DNA of 64,000 nucleotides from JAHBNG01 sp039028975. Lineage in GTDB: Bacteria; Chloroflexota; Anaerolineae; Caldilineales; Caldilineaceae. Both the position numbers and the translations under genes were made by a program. The notes below the pieces were generated by a model. That model was not told the DNA's origin. It did no database searches and saw only the letters and a list, made by a program, of their open reading frames with translations. The stretch lies in the NCBI GenBank assembly GCA_039028975.1, contig JBCCHB010000021.1:67211-131210 (forward strand). The letters are read 5' to 3'. Below, piece after piece: positions 17,796-25,017 of the stretch (the first letter of the stretch is position 1; every line of letters begins with the position of its first letter).

Positions 17796-19328
17796 ATGAA
17801 TAATAACTCAATCCCACACAATAATACCGTAATGCAAAATGGACATGGCAGCCATTCCGGCGTGGCCACCATGAGTCCAAAGCCTGGATACACCCTCCCA
17901 GAGCAGATCACCAACATGCAAACCCTGATTGACCATATGGATGTGAATGCATTCAGGGGCAACCAGCGGGATGAACCCATGCCTGCCTTGGATACGGAGA
18001 AGTATACAGATGTCCCCCTACCCAGTGAAAAGAGCTTTTGGCGGTCAATGTGGGCGCACCACCGCCTCTCTCACTACCGGCGGTTGCTCTTTGCGGTGAC
18101 GGTGATCAATCTAGCGGTTCTCTTCTATGGCCTCACTTCAGCCGCATGGTGGACAAGCGATGGGATTGCCCTAGAGGCCATTGCTAACATGGCGATTGCC
18201 AACATTGCTGCAGCAATTGTCATTCGCTCCCAGCATGTCATCAACTTCATGTTCAAGGTGGCCACCAGCGTACCAACCAGTTGGCCCCTGGCCATCCGTC
18301 GCCAAATGGGCAAGGTCTACCACTTTGGTGGTATTCATATGGGTGGGAACATTGCTGGCACCATCTGGTTCATGCTCTTTTTTGGGTCCCTCATTTATAG
18401 CCACGTCAACGGGCTACCGGGTGTCTCACTTGGCACCCTATTCGTCGCCTACACGTTGATTGCCATTCTGGTAGCCATGATTGTCTTTGCACTCCCATCA
18501 CTTCGAGCCAAGTATCACAACAACTTCGAGCTTGTGCATCGATTTGGTGGCTGGTCAGCCCTACTGCTCTTTTGGGTTCAGACGATCCTTTTCGCCAATG
18601 ACCAGAGAGGGGCGCTCACCCTTGGGGAAGCCCTCGTTACATCCTTTGGGTTTTGGGCCTTGGTTGCGGTGACCATCAGTATTATCTTACCTTGGACACG
18701 CCTACAAAAGGTGCCAGTGGAGATCGAGCGCCCCTCTAACCATGTCGCTTTGGTGCGCTTTAATCATGGTGTTACGCCATTTGCCGGCTCGTCAACTACG
18801 GTCAGCCGCAGCCCGCTAACAGAATGGCACTCTTTCGCCAATGTGCCATCACCTGGCCAAGAGGGCTTCCGTCTGACGATTTCCCGAGCGGGCGATTGGA
18901 CTGGTGCCCTCATCGATGATGCACCATCCCATGTTTGGGTGAAGGGCATTCCCGCGGCGGGTGTTGGCAATGTGGATCAGCTATTCAAGCGAGTCGTCTG
19001 GATTGCCACCGGCTCTGGTATTGGACCAACACTTCCCCATCTTTTGGCCCAGGAAGTGCCAGCTCACCTTGTTTGGTCAACCCGCAATGCTCGTAAGACC
19101 TACGGTGACGCGCTGGTCGACGAGATTCTTGAAGTAGAACCGAATGCCCTAATTTGGGATACAGATGAAAGGGGTCGTCCGGACTTGGTGCAACTGGCCT
19201 ATGCAGCCGTTCAAGAGTTTGATGCTGAGGCCGTTATTGTTATCTCCAATCAAAAGCTCACCCGCATGGTTGTCTCTGGGATGGAAAGCCGTGGGATACC
19301 GGCCTATGGAGCAATTTGGGATTCGTAG
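17796..19328 (+). CDS. Ferric-reductase-like membrane flavoprotein
   Basis: 510 residues. After ~80 polar residues come about six hydrophobic segments (from LLFAVTVINLAVLFYGL to the ALVAVTISIILPW helix) with several His at membrane edges (HFGGIHMGG, LVHRFGGW) that could bind heme. The C-terminal half is a ferredoxin-NADP-reductase-like module: WHSFANVPSP in the place of the FAD-binding HPFT motif, and ATGSGIGPTLPHLL as the NAD(P)-binding Gly motif. It should carry electrons from NAD(P)H through FAD across or along the membrane. The direct coupling to the adenylation gene suggests reduction of an adenylated acid or a joint pathway. Some fungal NRPS-like proteins appear to combine similar parts; I recall this without being able to check. 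Confidence 0.75.
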   Translation: MNNNSIPHNNTVMQNGHGSHSGVATMSPKPGYTLPEQITNMQTLIDHMDVNAFRGNQRDEPMPALDTEKYTDVPLPSEKSFWRSMWAHHRLSHYRRLLFAVTVINLAVLFYGLTSAAWWTSDGIALEAIANMAIANIAAAIVIRSQHVINFMFKVATSVPTSWPLAIRRQMGKVYHFGGIHMGGNIAGTIWFMLFFGSLIYSHVNGLPGVSLGTLFVAYTLIAILVAMIVFALPSLRAKYHNNFELVHRFGGWSALLLFWVQTILFANDQRGALTLGEALVTSFGFWALVAVTISIILPWTRLQKVPVEIERPSNHVALVRFNHGVTPFAGSSTTVSRSPLTEWHSFANVPSPGQEGFRLTISRAGDWTGALIDDAPSHVWVKGIPAAGVGNVDQLFKRVVWIATGSGIGPTLPHLLAQEVPAHLVWSTRNARKTYGDALVDEILEVEPNALIWDTDERGRPDLVQLAYAAVQEFDAEAVIVISNQKLTRMVVSGMESRGIPAYGAIWDS

Positions 19329-19329
19329 G

Positions 19330-19412
19330 GGCAAGTGGCAAGTGGCAAGTGGCAAGTGGCAAGTGGCAAGTGGCAAGTGGCAAGTGGCAAGTGGCAAGTG
19401 GCAAGTGGCAAG
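19330..19412. repeat. 7-bp tandem repeat (GGCAAGT)n, about 12 copies
   Basis: A perfect heptamer array between the flavoprotein and the enoyl-CoA hydratase. Because seven is not a multiple of three it is open in several frames and creates false ORFs on both strands. The same unit recurs inside the third PKS gene at 61381-61415. Confidence 0.95.
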
Positions 19413-19488
19413 GACAGATTCTAACCATCCACCCCTTGTCACCCAGAATGCAGTTATCGGGAGCTGAAAACCTTCCAAAAAGATACTT

Positions 19489-20253
19489 ATGGATAACATA
19501 CTAATTGAACAAACAGATCGAGTGGTGACGGTGACGTTAAACCGTCCCAAGGTACTCAATGCGTTAAATTCGGACGTGATGGGAGAGGTAGTTGAGGTCA
19601 TGGAGAGATTGGACCGAGATCCAGGTGTGGGCTGCTTTGTGGTGACGGGTGCAGGACGGGCCTTTGCGGCTGGTGCGGACATCAAGGAACTGGCGTCCAA
19701 GAGCTATGGAGAGATGTTCCATGAGGATTTTTTGGCCGGATGGGAACCGTTTGCAAAACTGCGTACACCTAAAATTGCGGCAGTCAATGGCTACGCGTTA
19801 GGTGGCGGCTGCGAGCTGGCCATGATGTGCGATATGATCTTTGCGGCAGATACGGCAAAGTTCGGACAACCCGAGATCAAGCTGGGGCTGATTCCTGGCA
19901 TGGGTGGCTCGCAACGGCTGACCAAGCTGGTGGGTAAGGCCAAAGCAATGGATATGATCCTCACCGGTCGCATGATGGATGCAGAAGAAGCGGAACGCGC
20001 TGGTCTGGTCGCCCGGGTGATTCCAGCGGATCAGCTGCTGGCTGAGACCATGGAGACGGCTCAGACCATTGCTGGATACGGTAAGACTGCGCTCATGGTG
20101 GCGCGAGACGCAGTGAACCAAGCTGAAGAGATGGGTCTCAGTGAAGGGGTTCTCTTTGAGCGACGGACCTATCACGCGCTATGGGCTACTGAGGATGCCC
20201 AGGAAGGGATGGCCGCATTCTTGGAGAAGCGGGAACCCATGTTTCGGAAGTAG
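19489..20253 (+). CDS. Enoyl-CoA hydratase/isomerase
   Basis: 254 residues, a normal crotonase-fold length. The two oxyanion-hole segments are present (AGADIKEL around residue 62 and GYALGGGCELAM around residue 103), with the hydratase region FGQPEIKLGLIPGMGG around residue 125. In typical hydratases a Glu in each of these last two segments activates water; both are present, favouring hydration of 2-enoyl-CoA over isomerisation. Soluble cytosolic enzyme of fatty or aromatic acid beta-oxidation. It follows the heptamer repeat array and has only a weak ribosome site. It stands alone, so the substrate cannot be inferred from context. Confidence 0.93.
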   Translation: MDNILIEQTDRVVTVTLNRPKVLNALNSDVMGEVVEVMERLDRDPGVGCFVVTGAGRAFAAGADIKELASKSYGEMFHEDFLAGWEPFAKLRTPKIAAVNGYALGGGCELAMMCDMIFAADTAKFGQPEIKLGLIPGMGGSQRLTKLVGKAKAMDMILTGRMMDAEEAERAGLVARVIPADQLLAETMETAQTIAGYGKTALMVARDAVNQAEEMGLSEGVLFERRTYHALWATEDAQEGMAAFLEKREPMFRK

Positions 20254-20559
20254 CTAGAGGTACCCCTTCCATCCGCGTGGGAACAAAGAGTGCGTTGCAC
20301 CGTTCAAGCATAGTTCCAAGTACAGATCTATAGTCTTTAAGAAAAAGATTTTCCAGCCGCCCTTCGACAAGCTCAGGGGACAACTGGAAAATCTTTTTCT
20401 GGATATCTATATTTTTGAACAGCGCAACGCACTCGAGGCTAGATATTTCCACATTTTTGGGATTCCCCTCATCCATGCGCTTTGCAATTCTGTTGCCAAA
20501 GCAGTATCATAGGTTCATCGTCAATCCAGCAATCCAGCAATCAACCAATGAAAGAAGCG
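20254..20559. other. Spacer with miniature inverted-repeat element
   Basis: 306 bp. Most of it is the 147-bp inverted-repeat element at 20288-20434, then AATCCAGC-type short repeats directly before the aldo/keto reductase start. No gene is seen. Confidence 0.6.
20288..20434. mobile_element. MITE-like inverted-repeat element, 147 bp
   Basis: The ends are imperfect inverted repeats (GAGTGCGTTGC at 20288, GCAACGCACTC ending 20434, with GTTCAA/TTGAAC inside). The core carries perfect 17-bp arms AGAAAAAGATTTTCCAG / CTGGAAAATCTTTTTCT around a TTCGACAAGCTCAGGG palindrome-type motif. No transposase is present. It could also act as a bidirectional terminator. Confidence 0.6.
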
Positions 20560-21597
20560 ATGAAACACCAGCAACTCGGCAAGACAGATCTGCAAACACC
20601 TCCCATCGTCTTTGGCACCAGCAGCCTGGGCAATCTATTCGTCGCCTTGCCTTCAGAGACCAAGCTGGCCATCTTACAGCAGATGATCCAAGCCGTTCCG
20701 GCACCGGTTGCTCTCGATTCGGCGGGTAAGTATGGCGCGGGTCTGGCCTTAGAGACCATTGGCTGGGGGTTGAAAGAGTTGGGCGTGGCTGCCAACGATG
20801 TGGTCATTAGCAACAAATTGGGCTGGATCCGTACGCCTCTGACCACACCCGAACCTACCTTTGAGCCGGGTGCCTGGGTTGGTCTAGAGCATGATGCCAT
20901 CCAAGACATCTCTTACCAGGGCATCTTGCGCTGCTGGGAGCAGGGTAGCGAATTGCTGGGCGATTATACTTCACAAATGGTCTCGGTCCATGATCCGGAT
21001 GAATTTTTGGCTGCGGCCTCCTCTGAAAAGGAACGGGAAGAACGCGGCGAGCAGATTTTAGCGGCTTACCAAGCGCTAACGGAGCTCAAAACCAAAGGGT
21101 CCGTTCGGGCCGTGGGTGTTGGATCCAAAGATTGGCACGCCATCCGCGACATCACAAAGGAAGTGGATCTGGATTGGGTCATGTTTGCCAACAGCATGAC
21201 GCTCTATGACCATCCGACAGAGCTGCTTGCGTTTATGGATGACCTTCAGCAGAAGGGGGTTGGCATCATCAACTCGGCTGTCTTTAATGCTGGTTTTCTC
21301 ACCGGTGGAGAGTACTTCAACTATCGCTTGCTCGACCCCAAGGAGGAGGCCAACCAACCTCTCTTCCAGTGGCGAGAAAGTTTCTTTGCCCTCTGTGGTG
21401 AATTTGATGTGCGTCCAGCAGATGCCTGTGTCCACTTTGGACGCTCCCATCCAGGGGTAGTTAGCGTGGCGCTTAATACAAGCAAGCCAGAGCGCATTGC
21501 CCAAAACGTGGCATCAGTAACAGTTGAAGTCCCTGCTAGATTCTGGGATGCGATGAAAGAGAAGGGGCTATTGGCGGCTGATTATCCTCATCTATAA
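20560..21597 (+). CDS. Aldo/keto reductase
   Basis: About 345 residues from the ATG at 20560 (GAAAGAAG upstream). The frame is open to 20482, but that upstream part is translated short-repeat DNA. The family start KHQQLGKTDLQTPPIVFGTSSLGN is followed by the catalytic tetrad in its usual spacing: Asp and Tyr in DSAGKYGAG, Lys in ISNKLGW and His in VSVHDPDEF. The form resembles the D-threo-aldose 1-dehydrogenase / L-fucose dehydrogenase / pyridoxal dehydrogenase branch. It is a cytosolic NAD(P)-dependent oxidoreductase of sugars or aldehydes. It is monocistronic here and flanked by inverted-repeat elements on both sides. Confidence 0.9.
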   Translation: MKHQQLGKTDLQTPPIVFGTSSLGNLFVALPSETKLAILQQMIQAVPAPVALDSAGKYGAGLALETIGWGLKELGVAANDVVISNKLGWIRTPLTTPEPTFEPGAWVGLEHDAIQDISYQGILRCWEQGSELLGDYTSQMVSVHDPDEFLAAASSEKEREERGEQILAAYQALTELKTKGSVRAVGVGSKDWHAIRDITKEVDLDWVMFANSMTLYDHPTELLAFMDDLQQKGVGIINSAVFNAGFLTGGEYFNYRLLDPKEEANQPLFQWRESFFALCGEFDVRPADACVHFGRSHPGVVSVALNTSKPERIAQNVASVTVEVPARFWDAMKEKGLLAADYPHL

Positions 21598-21646
21598 GTA
21601 GTCTGCAGTCGCTTAGTCGTCTGGTCCAAAGTCGTAGCCGTTCAGT

Positions 21647-21665
21647 TCCCTGAGCTTGTCGAAGT
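21647..21665. repeat. CCCTGAGCTTGTCGAAG motif
   Basis: Reverse complement of the TTCGACAAGCTCAGGG core found at 20362-20378 inside the upstream inverted-repeat element, so it is a dispersed short motif with two copies in this window. Confidence 0.6.
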
Positions 21666-21832
21666 GGAATCCGGCTTCGACGATCTCGGCCTACAGCGGG
21701 CGGCTGAATGGTTGCAGAGAGAGAGTCTCATCTATGTGGGTTGGGTTGCGATCGACTGATAATTAATCATTCATAAATTCAGCAATTCAACAATTAATTA
21801 TTCTAACAAACCCTTAGAATCCATATAGGGTC

Positions 21833-21971
21833 GGGCGCAATCCCATTTTTACGGTCGGGCTGATTTTGCGATGATTTCACCCGGTTTAGAGCGCATTTCG
21901 CCTCGAAAATGGTGCTAAATTGGCGATTTTTAGCCTTATTTTGCCGAAACCGTTTTTTTGGGATTGCGCCC
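21833..21971. mobile_element. Non-autonomous MITE, 139 bp, with 9-bp target duplication
   Basis: Perfect 13-bp terminal inverted repeats GGGCGCAATCCCA / TGGGATTGCGCCC bound the element, and ACGGT/ACCGT extends the ends. It is flanked on both sides by the identical 9-mer TATAGGGTC (21824-21832 and 21972-21980), a textbook target-site duplication. It has no coding capacity, so it must have been moved by a transposase elsewhere. Confidence 0.9.
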
Positions 21972-21995
21972 TATAGGGTCTTAATTCTTTCGCCC

Positions 21996-22808
21996 CTACA
22001 GGAGTCCCTGCACTTCCAACCAATCGCCAAATCGATCGATCCAACGATCCGAAGGTAGATTTTGGGTCTTCATGCCAAAGCCATGCCCTCCGGTTGAGTA
22101 TAGGTGCAGCTCGGCAGATTTGCCAGCATTAGTCCAAGCGTTATAAAGAGCCACGCTGTGGGGGGCTAGCTCTAGCGGATCATCTGTAGCAGCGAGGATA
22201 AAGGCTGGTGGTGCGTCATCTGGCACCGGCTCGTCTGCCAGGCGATAGGCGGCATAGATGGGGGCCAGAAAGTCGGGACGGGATTCAGGCGTGTACTGAA
22301 AGCCCACCGATACGGTGACTGAACCACCAGCAGAAAACCCCATCATGCCAATGCGATCTGGCTGGATGCTGTACGTTTGCGCATGGGCGCGTACATATCG
22401 CATGGCGACTTGCCCATCGGCAGCAGCCAGCGGACGCACAGCTAACATATCTGCAATCAACTGTTCTTGAGGCTTCTCTGCAACATCCTTGGCTGGCTCA
22501 CCCAGATGGCACTGAACAAGGCGGTACTTGAGCACAAATGCGGTGACGCCTCTAGCCGTCAGCCAATGCGCAACATCAAACCCCTCACTATTGATGGAGA
22601 GTCCATGATAAGCCCCGCCAGGGCAGATAACCACGGCAGTGCCATTGGTCTGTTGAGGTCGAAAAACCGTCAGCGTTGGTGACGTGACGTTAAAGACAAC
22701 TTGGGTTTGCCACTCCTCACTGAAGCATTCCTCTTCCTCATGGGTCCATGTCTCGGAGCCAGGAGCCGGACCGTCATAGAGTTGGATAATTTCGTTTGGT
22801 GATTGCAT
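21996..22808 (-). CDS. Alpha/beta-hydrolase, acetyl-esterase-like
   Basis: About 270 residues from the ATG at 22808; the frame extends to 22850, but that part overlaps the preceding gene. It has the esterase/lipase fold with the oxyanion loop CPGGAYHGLS, the nucleophile elbow GFSAGG (Ser), an Asp in ATDDPL and the catalytic His in TGGHGFGM. Such enzymes remove acyl groups from carbohydrates or other small esters. It has no signal peptide, so it is probably cytosolic. It is last in the five-gene minus-strand operon, starting 20 bp after the PstS-like gene. The fold is certain; the substrate is open. Confidence 0.88.
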   Translation of the reverse strand: MQSPNEIIQLYDGPAPGSETWTHEEEECFSEEWQTQVVFNVTSPTLTVFRPQQTNGTAVVICPGGAYHGLSINSEGFDVAHWLTARGVTAFVLKYRLVQCHLGEPAKDVAEKPQEQLIADMLAVRPLAAADGQVAMRYVRAHAQTYSIQPDRIGMMGFSAGGSVTVSVGFQYTPESRPDFLAPIYAAYRLADEPVPDDAPPAFILAATDDPLELAPHSVALYNAWTNAGKSAELHLYSTGGHGFGMKTQNLPSDRWIDRFGDWLEVQGLL

Positions 22809-22828
22809 GATGATTTCTATGGTTGAAC

Positions 22829-25012
22829 TTATCGAGCCAATACATCCCAAATCTCTCGATTAAAGCCTAATCGCTGGGCGGCAGTGCGCTGCCGCACGGT
22901 TAACTCATGCCACAGTTGCAGAGCAGTAATTGGTGGGCTTGCCTCCTCATCCCAACTGGCCTGATTCCAGCCAAGAATCTGCCAGAGCCTCTGCTCATCT
23001 CTGGCCAGTTCTTCCCATTTTACGGAAAACCAGTGAGCAATGACGTTGAGCGTCATTGTTTCGTAGAGGCGTCTCTTAGAAGCCGTAAGAACATCGTCAC
23101 TTGCCGGAAAATAGCCGACCTGCTCTATTTCTTGGTTGACATGCGTTAAGACGTAGTTGAGAAAAGCAGTGACTTGAGGCCTCTTAGAGATTGTATTAAT
23201 GTCTGAGTAGATCAGCAAAGGTCTTGCCAAAGGATACTCGTTGCCCTCTACAGTCATTGGTGACGCCTCTATCCCATTGACAGAGAGAATTTTCATCACA
23301 TCAGCACTCTGTTGGTAAAAGGCATACCCAAGGAAACCTATCGCGTGCGGCTCACTTTGAATGGCTCTGGCCAACCATTCTTGGCTAGGAACTGTCGTCG
23401 TGTTCGGTGCGGCCCGAATTTGGTCTGCATCCCCCTTGAAGATCTCTTGCACAAAGAAATCATATGTTCCAGATGATTCCTCAGGCACATAATGCAGAAT
23501 AGGCTCCTCTGGCCATTCAGCATTGACCTCTGACCACAACGTTGCAGTGAATATACCAGCGAGTTCTTCGAATGTAACATCTGTCAGAAAAGAATTGCTT
23601 GGGTTGACCACAATTGCAAGTGCGTCAGTACCGATTGAAAGAGGAATCGGCGCGATGCCGCGCTTGGCACATGCCGCACTCTCCTCTTCTCTGATAATCC
23701 GGCTGGCTGTTGCAAAGTCTATAACTCCTTCTTCACAAAAGAGCCTAAACCCTTCACCCGAGCCACCTTGGTCGATGGTAATCCCACCTTTGAATCCCAA
23801 AGCATCAACAAACTCGGTTGCCATCTTATGGGCCAGCGGGTAAACAGTCGAGCTACCCGCGCCAATGATCTCACCACTAATGACTTCCGAAAGAGTCCAT
23901 CGGCTATTGTTAAGAACCTTATGGCTAGCAGGGAAATACCCCAAGGCGCCCATCTCTAGATTGACCCGATTTAAGAAAAAGATAAGGAAGGCCATAACTT
24001 GCGGTTTCTGAACGAGCGTCCCCAAATCGGTATAGAGAAAAATGGGCCTTACAAGCGGATACTGGTTTTGGGCAAGCGCATCTTGTTCTGGACGTATATC
24101 ATCTACGGCCACTGGTTTTAACGTACTTATGTGGCGTTGATAAAAGACATGTCCAAAGAAACCGATACCATTCGGTGCTTGGCTAACTTCTTGGGCCAGA
24201 ATGTCATAGTTTCGTTCTTGCCGCACGTTAGCTGTGCTTAGAAGGCCAGCCATATCACCGCCCAGCACCTCTTGCATAAAAAATTCAAACGTTCCTGTAC
24301 TGTCACTCGGTACAATATGTTCAATTAACTCTTCTGGCCATTCAGCGTTGACGTCAGACCAATTATCAGCCGTAAAAATCGTGGCTAGCTCATCAAGTGA
24401 GATATTGTTTGTAACTTGGTTGTCTCTACTAACGACAATCGTCAGAGCATCAACGCCTATCTGGAGCTCAATGGGGATACGTCCCTTTGCTGCACAAAGC
24501 TCAATCTCATCATGCTGGATACGACGACTGGCAGTAACAATATCCAGCTCGTCACCTCCGCAAAAGCGGCTAAACCCACCACTTGTCCCTAATTCCTGAA
24601 TGGCTACGTTACCCGCATAGCCATGCTCGATGATGCGAGTATAGAGTAACTGTGCTAATGGAAAGACGGTAGAACTACCTGCAATCGTAATATCTCCTTC
24701 AACTTCTAGCGGATCGATATCAGGTAATTTTACATCGAATTCTTGAACCTGAACCGGTGATGTAATTCGGTCTTCTTCGGCCACCTCGGCCACTCGATAC
24801 ACTGTGCCAACTTCGAAATCGTCAGAATCGTCGAAAAGGTCAATAGACGTCGAGCGTGTCTTTCCATCCTCGCCCCTTTCTATTACGGAGGTCCCACCTG
24901 ATAATTCTAGTCCATCATCTTGCATAGACTCTTGTACAGACGAACGATTACACCCTACAAGCAACAGGAGGAGGAAAAGGACCCGACCAAGATGCAATAA
25001 CGTTTGAGGCAT
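22829..25012 (-). CDS. Lipoprotein with two tandem PstS-like phosphate-binding domains
   Basis: About 727 residues. A Leu-rich signal peptide ends in a lipobox (LLVGC, Cys21 from this start), so the protein is lipid-anchored outside. Two homologous PBP domains follow. Each begins with the phosphate-loop motif GSSTVFPLA or GSSTVYPLA and has the second ligand segment GTSGGFSRFC or GGSGEGFRLFC, a TASRRI or TASRII strand, and an SDSTGTFEFF or EESSGTYDFF stretch. They cover about 75-370 and 385-660. A final ~60 residues with W-rich sequence follow. PstS is normally a single domain; there are no pstCAB genes here, suggesting sensing rather than uptake. The ATG at 25012 is preferred (AAGGGG eight bases upstream) over GTG at 25021. 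Confidence 0.88.
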   Translation of the reverse strand: MPQTLLHLGRVLFLLLLLVGCNRSSVQESMQDDGLELSGGTSVIERGEDGKTRSTSIDLFDDSDDFEVGTVYRVAEVAEEDRITSPVQVQEFDVKLPDIDPLEVEGDITIAGSSTVFPLAQLLYTRIIEHGYAGNVAIQELGTSGGFSRFCGGDELDIVTASRRIQHDEIELCAAKGRIPIELQIGVDALTIVVSRDNQVTNNISLDELATIFTADNWSDVNAEWPEELIEHIVPSDSTGTFEFFMQEVLGGDMAGLLSTANVRQERNYDILAQEVSQAPNGIGFFGHVFYQRHISTLKPVAVDDIRPEQDALAQNQYPLVRPIFLYTDLGTLVQKPQVMAFLIFFLNRVNLEMGALGYFPASHKVLNNSRWTLSEVISGEIIGAGSSTVYPLAHKMATEFVDALGFKGGITIDQGGSGEGFRLFCEEGVIDFATASRIIREEESAACAKRGIAPIPLSIGTDALAIVVNPSNSFLTDVTFEELAGIFTATLWSEVNAEWPEEPILHYVPEESSGTYDFFVQEIFKGDADQIRAAPNTTTVPSQEWLARAIQSEPHAIGFLGYAFYQQSADVMKILSVNGIEASPMTVEGNEYPLARPLLIYSDINTISKRPQVTAFLNYVLTHVNQEIEQVGYFPASDDVLTASKRRLYETMTLNVIAHWFSVKWEELARDEQRLWQILGWNQASWDEEASPPITALQLWHELTVRQRTAAQRLGFNREIWDVLAR

Positions 25013-25017
25013 TCCGT

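Larger units (their letters stand above)
21598..21995. other. Spacer containing a MITE with target duplication
   Basis: 398 bp between convergent genes. It holds a CCCTGAGCTTGTCGAAG motif (21647-21665), AAT-rich short repeats and the 139-bp element at 21833-21971. No gene is seen. Confidence 0.7.

Noticed and set aside
19149..19700. 183-codon minus-strand frame
   Set aside because: It runs through the GGCAAGT array, which is open in several frames, and overlaps the ends of two well-supported plus-strand genes.
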